Source: Nonomuraea jabiensis (GTDB lineage: Bacteria > Actinomycetota > Actinomycetes > Streptosporangiales > Streptosporangiaceae). From it: a stretch of DNA of 64,000 nt. Under the pieces are notes generated by a model. It did not search any database. It was given only the letters and a program-made list of their open reading frames with translations, and was not told the origin of the DNA. The stretch covers positions 10,118,501-10,182,500 of the forward strand of contig NZ_JACHMB010000001.1 in assembly GCF_014204795.1 (NCBI RefSeq), read 5' to 3'. Position 1 is the first letter of the stretch. Each line of letters starts with the position of its first letter. This document shows, piece by piece, positions 1 through 8,774 of the stretch. Made by a program: the position numbers and the translations under genes.

Positions 1-1
1 C

Positions 2-217
2 ATCGACGCGCTGAAGACCTTCGACATCCTCTACGCCACGAAGGGCCGCGGCGGCGGTTCGTTCCACGAGGTCGAGACGCTGAACGTGTACGCCTACGGC
101 CTCAGCTTCGACTACAACGAGTACGGCGTCTCCTCCACCGTCCTCATCCTCTTCTTCCTGATCATCATCGGGGCCATGTGGGCCCTGACCGCCCGGCGCA
201 AGGAGGCGCAGCGATGA
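2..217 (+). CDS. Sugar ABC transporter permease, C-terminal part
   Basis: This is the 3' end of a gene that begins before the window; the first complete codon is at base 2 and about 71 residues are visible. The visible part has a periplasmic loop followed by one strongly hydrophobic helix (residues about 49-62, rich in V, L, I, F) and a short basic tail ending ARRKEAQR, as in the last helix of MalF-type permeases. Its stop overlaps the ATG of the next permease by 4 bases (ATGA), so both are translated together. It is inferred to be the first of two membrane subunits of a CUT1-type carbohydrate importer. The binding protein is probably upstream, outside the window. Confidence 0.8.
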   Translation: MDALKTFDILYATKGRGGGSFHEVETLNVYAYGLSFDYNEYGVSSTVLILFFLIIIGAMWALTARRKEAQR

Positions 218-1029
218 AGGCCCGGCCCGCATACCAGGTGTTCCGGGTGGTGGCGCTCGCCGTCGTGATGCTCTCGCTGGTCGCGCCGCTGCTCTGGATG
301 GTCTCCGCCTCGTTCAAGACCAACGTCGACATCTACGACTCCGGCAAGGCGCTGGCCTTCTCCCCCACCCTGGACAACTACGCCAAGGTGCTCCAGCAGG
401 CGAACTACGTCGAGTTCATCGTCAACAGCCTCTGGGTGGCCTTCGCCGCCACCGTGGCCTCGCTGATCCTCGGCGTGCCGGCGGCGTACTCGATGAGCCG
501 GTTCAACATGAAGAAGTCCGCGCTGGTGGTGCTGATGGCCCGGGTCATCCCCGGCGTCTCGCTGCTGGTGCCCTGGTTCTACGTCTTCTCCAACCTGAAG
601 ATGGTCGGCGGCTTCGGCGTGCTGATCATCAGCCACATGTTCGTCTCGCTGCCGCTGGTGGTCTACATCATGATGGGCTACTTCGACAGCCTGCCCGAGG
701 AGCTGGAGGAGGCGGCGCTGGTCGACGGGCTGACCCATGTCGGCGCGTTCCGGCGCATCACCCTGCCGCTGTCCGTGCCGGGCATCGCCACCGCCGGGAT
801 CCTGTCCTTCATCTTCTCCTGGAACAACTTCATGTTCGCGCTCGTGCTCTCCGACGCCGACACCAAGACCCTGCCCGTGGCGATCTTCGACTTCGTCGGG
901 TACGCCAGCATCGACTGGGGCGGGCTGATGGCCGCGGCCACCGTGGTCACCCTGCCGATCATGGTGATCGCGCTGTTCGTGCAGAAGTACGTGGTCTCCG
1001 GCCTCACCGCCGGCGCGACGAAGGGCTGA
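214..1029 (+). CDS. Carbohydrate ABC transporter permease (MalG/CUT1 type)
   Basis: A 271-residue inner-membrane permease with an N-terminal helix (residues 8-30) and about five more helices. The EAA loop that docks the ATPase is visible: EELEEAALVDGLTHVGAFRR followed by ITLPLSVPG, close to the family consensus. The ATG was chosen because it overlaps the stop of the preceding permease; a GTG 36 bases upstream lies inside that gene. It is followed within 6 bases by a galactonate-type dehydratase. The substrate is therefore probably a sugar or sugar acid catabolised by genes 1035-3976. No ATPase subunit is present, as is usual in actinomycetes that share one MsiK. Confidence 0.9.
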   Translation: MKARPAYQVFRVVALAVVMLSLVAPLLWMVSASFKTNVDIYDSGKALAFSPTLDNYAKVLQQANYVEFIVNSLWVAFAATVASLILGVPAAYSMSRFNMKKSALVVLMARVIPGVSLLVPWFYVFSNLKMVGGFGVLIISHMFVSLPLVVYIMMGYFDSLPEELEEAALVDGLTHVGAFRRITLPLSVPGIATAGILSFIFSWNNFMFALVLSDADTKTLPVAIFDFVGYASIDWGGLMAAATVVTLPIMVIALFVQKYVVSGLTAGATKG

Positions 1030-1034
1030 CCGGC

Positions 1035-2183
1035 ATGACCACCATCGCGCGCATAGAGACCTTCCTCGTCGCCCCCCGCTGGCTCTTCGTCCGGGTGGAG
1101 ACCGACTCCGGCATCGTCGGCTGGGGCGAGGCCACCTGCGAGGGGCGGTCCGAGACCGTCCGCACCGCCGTCGACCAGCTCGCGGAGCTGCTGATCGGCC
1201 GGGACGCGCTGCGCATCGAGGACCACTGGCAGGTGCTGACCAAGAGCTCGTTCTACCGGGGCGGCCCGATCCTGGCCAGTGCCGTGGCGGGCCTCGACCA
1301 GGCCCTCTGGGACATCGCCGGCAAGCACTTCGGCGCCCCCGTGCACCAGCTGCTCGGCGGTCCGGTCCGGGACCGGATCCGGGTGTACGGCTGGGTCGGC
1401 GGCGACGAGCCCGGCGAGGTCCGCGATCACATCGCCGCCCAGGTCGAGGCCGGGCTCACCGCGGTGAAGATGAACGCCTCCGGCAGGATGAGCCCGGTCG
1501 CCTCGGTCGCCGAGCTGGACGGCGTGGTCGCCCGGGTGGCCGCCGCCCGCGAGGTGCTCGGCGCCCACCGCGACGTGGCCGTCGACTTCCACGGGCGCTT
1601 CACCCTGGCCAACGCCCGCCGGGTGGCGCCGCTGCTGGAGCCGTACCGGCCGCTGTTCCTGGAGGAGCCCGTCGTACCGGAGAACTCGCACCTCATCGGC
1701 GAGTTCGTGCGCTCGACGACCACCCCGGTCTCGACCGGGGAGCGGCTCTACAGCCGGCAGGAGTTCCTGCCGGTCCTCCAGGCCGGCATCGCGGTCGCCC
1801 AGCCGGACCTCGCGCACGCCGGCGGCATCACCGAGGTACGCAAGATCGCCACCCTCGCCGAGGTGTACGACGTGCAGCTCGCCCCGCACTGCCCGCTCGG
1901 CCCGATCGCCCTCGCGGCCTGCCTGCAGGTCGGCTTCGCCACCCCCAACTACCTGATCCAGGAGCAGAGCATCGGCATCCACTACAACAGTGGCGCCGAG
2001 GTGCTCGACTACTGCCTCGACAAGACCCCGCTGACCTTCGTGGACGGGCACATCGAGCGGCTGACCGCGCCCGGCCTGGGCATCGAGGTCGACGACCAGG
2101 CGGTCCGCTCGGCCGACAAGAAGGGACACGCCTGGCGCAGCCCGACCTGGCGGCACCCGGACGGTTCGTACGCGGAATGGTGA
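1035..2183 (+). CDS. dgoD: D-galactonate dehydratase-type enolase superfamily enzyme
   Basis: A 382-residue mandelate racemase/muconate lactonizing (enolase superfamily) protein, the same length as E. coli DgoD. It has the capping domain (1-120) and the TIM-barrel domain. Visible catalytic and metal-binding residues are VDFHGR (Asp and His of the first metal motif), LEEP, STGER, and the general-base region APHCPLGP. These fit dehydration of D-galactonate to 2-keto-3-deoxygalactonate. It sits 5 bases after the permease gene and 31 bases before a second dehydratase, so one operon is likely. Other acid-sugar specificities are possible in this subgroup; the gene symbol is a family-level assignment. 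Confidence 0.8.
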   Translation: MTTIARIETFLVAPRWLFVRVETDSGIVGWGEATCEGRSETVRTAVDQLAELLIGRDALRIEDHWQVLTKSSFYRGGPILASAVAGLDQALWDIAGKHFGAPVHQLLGGPVRDRIRVYGWVGGDEPGEVRDHIAAQVEAGLTAVKMNASGRMSPVASVAELDGVVARVAAAREVLGAHRDVAVDFHGRFTLANARRVAPLLEPYRPLFLEEPVVPENSHLIGEFVRSTTTPVSTGERLYSRQEFLPVLQAGIAVAQPDLAHAGGITEVRKIATLAEVYDVQLAPHCPLGPIALAACLQVGFATPNYLIQEQSIGIHYNSGAEVLDYCLDKTPLTFVDGHIERLTAPGLGIEVDDQAVRSADKKGHAWRSPTWRHPDGSYAEW

Positions 2184-2214
2184 CCATGACCCCCGAAGTG
2201 AGAAAGGCTCCCGC

Positions 2215-3444
2215 GTGAAGATCATCGCAGCGGACGTCATCGTGACCAGCCCCGACCGCAACTTCGTCACCCTCAAGATCACGACGGATGAGGGGATCAC
2301 CGGGCTGGGCGACGGCACGCTCAACGGGCGTGAGCTGTCGGTCGCCTCGTACCTGGCCGATCACGTCGTCCCGTTGCTGATCGGGCGGGACCCGCATCGC
2401 ATCGAGGACACCTGGCAGTTCCTCTACCGCTCGGCCTACTGGCGGCGCGGGCCCGTCACCATGGCCGCCATCGCGGCCGTGGACGTGGCGCTGTGGGACA
2501 TCAAGGCCAAGGCCGCCGGGATGCCGCTCTACCAGCTGCTCGGCGGCGCCTCCCGGAACGGGATCATGGCGTACGGCCACGCGTCCGGCCGGGACCTGCC
2601 GGAGCTGTTCGACTCGATCCGCCGGCACCTGGAGATGGGGTACCGGTCGATCCGGGTGCAGACGTCCGTGCCGGGCATCAACGCCGTCTACGGCGTGGCC
2701 GCCCAGCCCAGCGTCGACGGCAGGCGGTACGACTACGAGCCGGCCCAGCGCGCCGCGCTGCCCGCGGAAGAGGACTGGGACACCCGCGCCTACCTGCGCC
2801 ACCTGCCCGGCGTCTTCGAGGCGGTGCGGAGCGAGTTCGGTCCCGAGCTGCCGCTGCTGCACGACGGGCACCACCGGATGACCCCCATCCAGGCCGCCAG
2901 GCTCGGCAAGGCCCTCGAGCCGTACGACCTGTTCTGGCTGGAGGACTGCACCCCGGCGGAGAACCAGGAGGCGCTGCGGCTGGTCCGCCGGCACACGACC
3001 ACCCCGCTGGCCATCGGGGAGGTCTTCAACACCGTGTGGGACTACCAGACCCTGATCCGCGAGCAGCTCATCGACTACGTCCGCTCCGCCGTCACCCACA
3101 CGGGCGGGATCACGGCCATGCGCAAGCTGCTCGACTTCGCCGCCCAGTACCAGATCAAGTCCGGCATCCACGGCCCGACCGACATCTCGCCGGTCGGCAT
3201 GGCCGCCGCCCTGCACCTGGACCTGGCGATCCACAATTTCGGCATCCAGGAGTACATGCGGCACGGCCAGGCGACCAACGAGGTGTTCCGGCAGTCGTTC
3301 ACCTTCAGCGACGGCTACCTGCACCCCGGTGAGCTGCCGGGGATCGGCGTGGACCTCGACGAGGAGGCCGCGGCGCGGTTCCCGTACCAGGCGGCGTACC
3401 TGCCGTTCAACCGGCTCAAGGACGGCACCGTCCATGACTGGTGA
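2215..3444 (+). CDS. D-mannonate dehydratase-type enolase superfamily enzyme (ManD/RspA)
   Basis: A 409-residue enolase-superfamily protein of the ManD subgroup. Supporting motifs are LLHDGHHRMTP (metal Asp plus His), WLEDCTPAEN, AIGEVFN and SGIHGPTDISPVG, the last being typical of mannonate dehydratases. The expected reaction is D-mannonate to 2-keto-3-deoxygluconate; some members work on D-gluconate. The start is GTG at 2215, preceded by AAAGG about 8 bases upstream. Its 3' end overlaps the gluconokinase gene by 11 bases. Together with the preceding DgoD-type enzyme it suggests the operon handles more than one hexonic acid. Confidence 0.85.
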   Translation: MKIIAADVIVTSPDRNFVTLKITTDEGITGLGDGTLNGRELSVASYLADHVVPLLIGRDPHRIEDTWQFLYRSAYWRRGPVTMAAIAAVDVALWDIKAKAAGMPLYQLLGGASRNGIMAYGHASGRDLPELFDSIRRHLEMGYRSIRVQTSVPGINAVYGVAAQPSVDGRRYDYEPAQRAALPAEEDWDTRAYLRHLPGVFEAVRSEFGPELPLLHDGHHRMTPIQAARLGKALEPYDLFWLEDCTPAENQEALRLVRRHTTTPLAIGEVFNTVWDYQTLIREQLIDYVRSAVTHTGGITAMRKLLDFAAQYQIKSGIHGPTDISPVGMAAALHLDLAIHNFGIQEYMRHGQATNEVFRQSFTFSDGYLHPGELPGIGVDLDEEAAARFPYQAAYLPFNRLKDGTVHDW

Positions 3445-3976
3445 GCGGCAGCGCACCCGGCACATTGTGGTCATGGGCGTGTCGGGCGCGGGCAAGACGA
3501 CCGTGGCCCGCAGGATCAGCGAGCTGACCGGGCTGCGGTTCGCCGAGGCGGACGAGTTCCACCCGGAGGCGAACGTGGCGCGGATGCGCGCCGGCATCCC
3601 GCTGGACGACGCGGACCGCTGGGCGTGGCTGCGCGACCTGGCCGCCTGGATGGCCGCCCGGCACGCCGAGGGCGTCTCCACGGTGCTGGCCTGCTCGGCG
3701 CTCAAGCGCTCCTACCGGGACGTGCTGCGGCAGGGCCCGCAGGAGGTGGAGTTCGTCCTGCTGGACGGGCCCGCGGCGCTGATCCGGGACCGGTTGGCCC
3801 GCCGTACCGACCACTACATGCCGCCCGGCCTGTTCGACTCGCAGCGGGCGATCCTGGAACACCTCGGTCCCGAGGAGTCCGGGATGGTGCTGGAGGTGGC
3901 GCTGTCGCCGGACGAGCTGGCGGCGGCGGTGACGGCCCGGCTCGGCCTGCCGCCGGTCACCCACCCGGCCCCCTGA
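3434..3976 (+). CDS. Gluconokinase, GntK family
   Basis: A 180-residue small kinase with the Walker A motif GVSGAGKTT (residues 15-23), the family signature ADEFHPEANVARMRAGIPLDD and the ACSALKRSYRD segment. It phosphorylates D-gluconate to 6-phosphogluconate for the pentose phosphate pathway. The ATG lies inside the end of the mannonate dehydratase gene (11-base overlap), so translation is coupled. It is the last gene of the left operon. The gene on the other strand ends at 3977, directly abutting it, so there is no room for a conventional terminator. Confidence 0.9.
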   Translation: MTGERQRTRHIVVMGVSGAGKTTVARRISELTGLRFAEADEFHPEANVARMRAGIPLDDADRWAWLRDLAAWMAARHAEGVSTVLACSALKRSYRDVLRQGPQEVEFVLLDGPAALIRDRLARRTDHYMPPGLFDSQRAILEHLGPEESGMVLEVALSPDELAAAVTARLGLPPVTHPAP

Positions 3977-4924
3977 TCAGGCGGGGCCGAGCTGCGGCAG
4001 CACCTCGGCCGCGATCAGCTCCAGGTGGTCGGGATCGTGGAAGTCGATCAGGCGCAGGTGCACCCGGGTGGCGCCGATCGCGGCGAACTCGCCGATCCGG
4101 TCGACGAGCTGCGCGGGTGAGCCGATCACCGGGTCCTCCGGGGGCAGCGCGCTCGGCACGTGCAGCGGGGCGGCCCGGCGCCGGGCCTGCGCGTCGTCGC
4201 GGCCGATCGCGACGACGACGCCCGCGGAGAGCACCAGCGGAGCACGGCCGTCGCGGCCGCGCCCGATCCGCTCCTGCGCCTCGACGACCCGCTCGAACGC
4301 CTCCGCGGTCTCCGGCACGTTCCTGAACGGCAGGTTGAACTCGTCCGCGTAGCGGGCGGCGAGCCGCGGGGTGCGCCTCGGCCCGCGGCCCCCGACGATG
4401 ATCGGCGGCCGGGGCCGCTGCGCCGGCCGGGGCAGGGCGGGGGCGCCGGTCAGCCGGTAGTTCTCGCCGTGGTGGCTGAAGCGGCCGCCGGGCGGCGTGG
4501 CCCACAGCCCGGTGACGATGGCCAGCTGCTCCTCCAGCCGGTCGAAGCGCTCGCCGACCGGCGGGAACGGGATGCCGTACGCGGTGTGCTCCCGCTCGTA
4601 CCAGCCGGTGCCGAGGCCCAGCTCCACCCGGCCGCCGCTCATCCGGTCCACCTGCGCGACGGTCACCGCGAGCGGCCCGGGCAGCCGGAAGGTCGCCGAC
4701 GACACCAGCGTGCCGAGCCGGATGCGGGAGGTCTCCCTGGCCAGGCCCGCCAGGGTCACCCAGGCGTCGGTGGGGCCGGGCAGGCCGCCCTCGAGCTCCA
4801 TGGACCGGTAGTGGTCGGCGCGGAGGAAGCCCTCGAACCCGCCGTCCTCGGCCAGCCGCGCCATCCGGAGCTGGTCGTCGTAGGTGGCGCCGCGGTGCGG
4901 TTCGGCGAAGACGCACACGCGCAT
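3977..4924 (-). CDS. LLM-class (bacterial luciferase-like) flavin-dependent oxidoreductase
   Basis: A 315-residue TIM-barrel oxidoreductase of the luciferase-like monooxygenase superfamily, using F420 or FMN. Visible landmarks are the N-terminal strand RVCVFAEP, DHYRSME, RLGTLVSS, the GLGTGWYEREH segment characteristic of F420-linked members, and PPIIVGGRGPR. The start at 4924 lies 2 bases after the stop of the ABC ATPase gene, so the two are cotranscribed. The partner importer (NMT1/THI5-like) suggests the oxidoreductase acts on the imported compound, but the substrate cannot be read from sequence. Confidence 0.85.
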   Translation of the reverse strand: MRVCVFAEPHRGATYDDQLRMARLAEDGGFEGFLRADHYRSMELEGGLPGPTDAWVTLAGLARETSRIRLGTLVSSATFRLPGPLAVTVAQVDRMSGGRVELGLGTGWYEREHTAYGIPFPPVGERFDRLEEQLAIVTGLWATPPGGRFSHHGENYRLTGAPALPRPAQRPRPPIIVGGRGPRRTPRLAARYADEFNLPFRNVPETAEAFERVVEAQERIGRGRDGRAPLVLSAGVVVAIGRDDAQARRRAAPLHVPSALPPEDPVIGSPAQLVDRIGEFAAIGATRVHLRLIDFHDPDHLELIAAEVLPQLGPA

Positions 4925-4926
4925 GC

Positions 4927-5712
4927 TCACTGCCCCCTTTCCCGGACCGCCGCCGACGTGCCCCTCCCGACCAGCAGCTCGTGCAGATCGGCGCTGCATC
5001 GTGCGACCTCTTCGAAATGGGCGTCGCGGCCGAGGGTGCGCGGGCGCGGGATGCTGATCTCGACGACCTCCCGGATCCGCCCCGGGCGCGGGGTGAGCAC
5101 CACCACCCGGTCGGCCAGGAGCACCGCCTCGTCGATGGAGTGGGTGACGAAGACGATCGTCGAGGCGTTCTCCATGTGCACGCGCTGCAGCTCCACCGAC
5201 AGTTCCTCGCGGGTGATCGCGTCGAGCGCGGAGAACGGCTCGTCCATCAGCATCACCCGGGGGTTGCCGATCAGCGACCGGCAGAGGGAGACGCGCTGCT
5301 GCATGCCGCCGGACAGCTCGTGCGGCAGGCGCTTCTCGAAGCCGGCGAGCCCCGCCATCTCCAGGAGCCGCACGGCGCGCTCGCGGTGCGCCGCCCGGCG
5401 CCAGCCGAAGATCTCCACCGGGAGCAGCACGTTGTCGAGGACCGACCGCCAGGGCAGCAGCGCGGGCCGCTGGAACAGCATCGCGATGTCGCGCCGCGCC
5501 TTGGTGACCCGTTCGCCGGCGATCGTGATCTCGCCCTCGGTCGGCGGCAACAACCCGGCGACCAGCCGGAGAAGTGTGGATTTGCCGCATCCTGATCGGC
5601 CCACCAGAGCGACGAACTCACCCTCGGCCACGGTCAGGTCGATGCCGCGTACCGCCTCCACGACCCCGGATCGTCCACTGAAACTGCGGGACACTCCAGC
5701 CAACCGAATCAT
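4927..5712 (-). CDS. ABC transporter ATP-binding protein (nitrate/sulfonate/taurine type)
   Basis: A 261-residue ATPase with Walker A GRSGCGKST (about residues 36-44), Q-loop MLFQRPALLPW, signature LSGGMQQR, Walker B VMLMDEPFSALD and switch HSIDEAV. The sequence pattern matches SsuB/TauB-type ATPases that pair with SsuC-like permeases. The start is set at MIRLAGVSRSF; the open frame runs further upstream to 5907 but that extension lacks family similarity and crosses the divergent promoter region. Its binding protein and permease are encoded divergently from 5831, so the importer is split over two transcripts. Confidence 0.9.
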   Translation of the reverse strand: MIRLAGVSRSFSGRSGVVEAVRGIDLTVAEGEFVALVGRSGCGKSTLLRLVAGLLPPTEGEITIAGERVTKARRDIAMLFQRPALLPWRSVLDNVLLPVEIFGWRRAAHRERAVRLLEMAGLAGFEKRLPHELSGGMQQRVSLCRSLIGNPRVMLMDEPFSALDAITREELSVELQRVHMENASTIVFVTHSIDEAVLLADRVVVLTPRPGRIREVVEISIPRPRTLGRDAHFEEVARCSADLHELLVGRGTSAAVRERGQ

Positions 5713-5830
5713 CCGCGCAGCTCTCCCGGTTCTGATCCAGTCGAACCAGACTATACGGATTGACAAGAAATGGAAGCCTTGGTGGGCTGGGGTACGCAGG
5801 CCGCTCGGCGCCGGATGAAAGGACGCGTGC

Positions 5831-6859
5831 ATGAGCAGGCTCATCCGTACGGTCACCACTCTCGCCCTGACCTGCACTTTCATCGCCGCTTGCAGCAATA
5901 CCGGCAATCAACAACAGACATCAACTTCGAGTAATAAGTCGCTAGAAAAGGTGACTTATCTGACGTCGTTCGGCAATTTCGGGCGAGACTCGTACGCCTG
6001 GGTCGCGAAGGACAAAGGCTTCTTCCGCGAGGCCGGCCTCGACGTGGACATCAAGCCCGGGGGCGGCACGGGCGACAACATTTCGAAGATCGAGGCCGGC
6101 GCGGCGATGTTCACCCCGGTCGACCTCACCGGCCTCATGCTGGCGCGCGGCACCGGCGGCGCCCGGAACGTCGTCGTGGTGGCCGGGATCCAGCAGCGCA
6201 CCATGGCCGCGCTCATCAGCCTCGAGGGCAACGGGATCGCCAAGCCGAAGGACCTGGAGGGCAAGACGCTGGCCGACAGCCCGGGTTCGGTGGTGCGCAA
6301 CCTCTTCCCCACCTACGCCAAGCTGGCCGGTGTCGACGCGTCGAAGGTCAAGTGGGTCAACGGCGCGCCCGCGAACCTCATCGGCCTGCTGGCCGGCGGC
6401 AGTGTGGCGGGCATCGGCCAGTTCGTGGTGGGCGAGCCGACGGTGGAGTCGGTGGCCAAGGGCAAGCAGGCGGTCGTGCTCCCCTACAGCGACGTGATGA
6501 GCGATCTGTACGGCAACGTGCTGATCACCACGACGAAGATCGCCAAGGAGCAGCCGGACCTGGCCAAGCGTTTCATCGCGGCCCTGATGAAGGGGCTCGT
6601 CCACAGCATCGACAACCCGGACGAGGCCGGCCGGATCCTCCAGAAGAACGTCCCGGCGTCGGCCTCCGCCCCCGCCGCCGCCGAATGCACCTTGATGAGC
6701 GCTTTCGTACGGCCGGCGGGCTCGGCGGGCAACGTGGTCGGCACGATCGACACCAAGCGGGTCGCCGCCAGCGTCAAGCTGCTCCAGGACGCCGGCGCCA
6801 TACCGGCCGGGCTGACCCCCGACCAGCTCATCAGCGCGGACCTGACGCCGAAGCCCTGA
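5831..6859 (+). CDS. ABC transporter substrate-binding lipoprotein, NMT1/THI5-like
   Basis: A 342-residue solute-binding protein. Residues 1-21 form a lipoprotein signal peptide ending in the lipobox FIAAC, so the mature protein is anchored at Cys21 on the outer face of the membrane. The core has the SsuA/TauA/THI5 features LTSFGNFGRDSYAWVAKDKG, FFREAGLDVDI and LEGKTLADSPGSVVRNLFP. Family members bind sulfonates, pyrimidine or flavin precursors, or aromatic acids; no specific ligand can be assigned. The permease follows 20 bases downstream and the ATPase is divergent. Confidence 0.88.
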   Translation: MSRLIRTVTTLALTCTFIAACSNTGNQQQTSTSSNKSLEKVTYLTSFGNFGRDSYAWVAKDKGFFREAGLDVDIKPGGGTGDNISKIEAGAAMFTPVDLTGLMLARGTGGARNVVVVAGIQQRTMAALISLEGNGIAKPKDLEGKTLADSPGSVVRNLFPTYAKLAGVDASKVKWVNGAPANLIGLLAGGSVAGIGQFVVGEPTVESVAKGKQAVVLPYSDVMSDLYGNVLITTTKIAKEQPDLAKRFIAALMKGLVHSIDNPDEAGRILQKNVPASASAPAAAECTLMSAFVRPAGSAGNVVGTIDTKRVAASVKLLQDAGAIPAGLTPDQLISADLTPKP

Positions 6860-6879
6860 GCGTACGAGGAGCATTCGAC

Positions 6880-7689
6880 ATGGCCGAGGCAGGCGCCACC
6901 CCACCCGCGGCCCCCGGCGGGCGCGCGGCGGCCACGGCGGTGGGGTGGCCCGCCCTTGGACTCGCGGTCGCGGTCGGTGGCTGGTGGACGATCACCTCGG
7001 CGTTCCCCCTCGTCCACCCGGCGGTGCTGCCGCCGCCTTCCGAGGTCCTGGCCGCGTTCCGGGCGAAGCCGACTGAACTGCTCGGCGGGCTGGCCACGAC
7101 GACGCTGGAGACGGTGTTCGGCTTCCTGATCTCCGTGGTCGCGGGGGTGCTGATCGGGCTGCTGCTGGCCGCCTCGCGGGCGGCCGAGCGGATGTTCTCC
7201 CCTTTGCTGGTGGCCATCAACGCGGTGCCGAAGATCGCGCTCGGCCCGCTGCTGGTCGTCTCGCTCGGCTGGGGACAGCGGCCGATCCTGACCATGGTCG
7301 TCCTGCTGTCCTTCTTCCCGATCGTGCTCTCCACCGCGACCGGCCTGACCACGACGCCCGCCGACCTCGCCGAGCTGGCCCGGTCCCTGGACGCCTCGCG
7401 CTGGCAGACCTTCCGCAAGGTACGGCTCCCCGCCGCGCTGTCGCACATCTTCGTCGGCCTGAAGGTCGCCATGCCGCTGGCCGCGATCGGCGCCGTGATC
7501 GGCGAGTTCCAGGCCGGCGAGGGCGGTCTCGGCTACCAGATCGTCCAGTACAGCGGCATCGCCGACAGCGCCACCGCCTGGGCGGCGATCGTCCTGCTGG
7601 CAGCGATGAGCGTCACCCTCTACTCCGCCCTGCTGCTCGTCGAGCGGCTGGCGCTGCCCTGGGTGCGGGAGACCACCTCGGAGCGCTGA
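6880..7689 (+). CDS. ABC transporter permease (SsuC/TauC-like)
   Basis: A 269-residue permease with about six membrane helices and an alanine/proline-rich cytoplasmic N-terminus. The EAA-type loop is seen as LAELARSLDASRWQTFRKVRLPAALSHIF (read in two parts: LAELARSLDASRWQTF and RKVRLPAALSHIF), and the IGEFQAGEGGLGYQI segment is typical of SsuC/TauC permeases. The ATG at 6880 has the weak site GAGGAG 66xx upstream (bases 6866-6871). It completes the importer together with the lipoprotein and the divergent ATPase. Confidence 0.88.
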   Translation: MAEAGATPPAAPGGRAAATAVGWPALGLAVAVGGWWTITSAFPLVHPAVLPPPSEVLAAFRAKPTELLGGLATTTLETVFGFLISVVAGVLIGLLLAASRAAERMFSPLLVAINAVPKIALGPLLVVSLGWGQRPILTMVVLLSFFPIVLSTATGLTTTPADLAELARSLDASRWQTFRKVRLPAALSHIFVGLKVAMPLAAIGAVIGEFQAGEGGLGYQIVQYSGIADSATAWAAIVLLAAMSVTLYSALLLVERLALPWVRETTSER

Positions 7690-7740
7690 ACGGCCCGCGG
7701 CTGGGATAATCGCCGTCATGTGCGAAGCCGGGGGCGTTTG

Positions 7741-8102
7741 ATGCGGTTCGGCGTGTTGGGTCCGGTTGAGGCGCGCCTGCCCGACGGAGACCCGGTGGCG
7801 GTGGGCGGCCCGCAGGTGCGGTCGCTGCTGGCGATGCCGGCACTGGAGGCGCACCTGGCCATCCTGCGCGCCGAACCGGCGGCCACCCCGCGCGCCGGCG
7901 GCTGCCGGCCCAGCTCACCAGCTTCGTCGGAAGGTCGCGGGAACTGCGCGAGCTCGCGGCGCTGCTCGCCGGCTCACGGCTGGTCACCCTGACCGGCCCG
8001 GGTGGCACCGGCAAGACGCGGCTGGCGGTGGAGGCCAGCGGCCGGGTGTCCGGCATAGATTCGGGTAAAATACGGCGGACCCCGCCACTTAGCAAACTGT
8101 GA
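7741..8102 (+). pseudogene. Remnant of a SARP/AfsR-type regulator
   Basis: The sequence starts with MRFGVLGPVEARLPDGDPV, the typical opening of SARP/AfsR regulators, then GGPQVRSLLAM. After an internal deletion the reading frame shifts (near 7890-7910) and continues in another frame with LTSFVGRSRELRELAALL and the P-loop LTGPGGTGKTRLAVE of the AfsR-type ATPase domain. It soon runs into unrelated sequence and a stop at 8100-8102. A working regulator of this family is 600-1000 residues; here only two short pieces, about 50 and 55 residues, survive. It is a decayed gene, possibly a former regulator of the neighbouring NRPS cluster. Confidence 0.75.
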
Positions 8103-8112
8103 GGTGACGCCG

Positions 8113-8691
8113 ATGGCCGCCCAGCGCGCGGACGCCCGGCGCAACTACGCGCTCCTGCTCGCCGTGGCCGAGGAGGCGATCGCCACGTACGGCGCCGACG
8201 CCTCCCTGGAGCAGATCGCCCGCACCGCAGGAGTCGGATCCGGCACCGTGCGCAGGCACTTCCCCACCCGCCACGCCCTGCTGGAGGCGGTCTTCCGCGA
8301 GCGGGTCGAGACCCTGTGCGCCCACGCCCGCGACCTGACCGGCCGGGCCGACACCCGGGCCGCGCTGCTGGAGTGGCTGAACGCCGTCACCGAGCAGGCC
8401 GCGACCATCCGGGGGCTGGCCGTCGCGCTGAACCGCGACCGCGCGGCCGGCTCCGGCGAGGTGCACGAGCACTGCGCCTCGGCGCAGCTCACCGAGGCGG
8501 GCAAGCCGCTGGCGCGCCGCGCCGCGGACGACGGCGCGCTGGCCCCGGGCGTGACCATCGACGACCTGCTCGCCCTGATCACCGGCATCGCCCTGGCCAC
8601 GGAGCACCACCCGGACTCCGCCGCCGAGTCGGTCCGGCTGCTCGGCCTGGCCGTGGCGGGACTCAGCCCCGTCAGGGGTGAGCCGCGGTGA
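8113..8691 (+). CDS. TetR family transcriptional regulator
   Basis: A 192-residue protein with an N-terminal TetR helix-turn-helix (residues about 14-60: ASLEQIARTAGVGSGTVRRHF) and an alpha-helical ligand domain. The ATG at 8113 is preferred because GAGGTG (8101-8106) lies 6 bases upstream; an in-frame GTG at 8104 overlaps that site. It is convergent with the free condensation protein gene ending at 8759 and next to the SARP remnant. The alternative reading ATG-less GTG start would add three residues. The target is unknown; the NRPS cluster or its own promoter are candidates. Confidence 0.85.
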   Translation: MAAQRADARRNYALLLAVAEEAIATYGADASLEQIARTAGVGSGTVRRHFPTRHALLEAVFRERVETLCAHARDLTGRADTRAALLEWLNAVTEQAATIRGLAVALNRDRAAGSGEVHEHCASAQLTEAGKPLARRAADDGALAPGVTIDDLLALITGIALATEHHPDSAAESVRLLGLAVAGLSPVRGEPR

Positions 8692-8774
8692 GAATCGGCC
8701 GCCGTCAGGGATGAGCCGCGGTGAGACTCGGCCCCTGCCGTAGCGGGACCCAGCCCGGTCAGGGGTGGGCCGCG
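8671..8774. repeat. Imperfect 30-bp direct repeats between convergent genes
   Basis: Unit 1 (8671-8700) and unit 2 (8704-8733) match at 28 of 30 positions; the shared core is TGAGCCGCGGTGAGA. A third partial copy (8758-8774) begins GTCAGGGGTGGGCCGC. Unit 1 contains the TetR stop codon and the third copy overlaps the stop of the condensation protein on the other strand. This looks like a local slippage or recombination product at converging gene ends. Confidence 0.7.
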
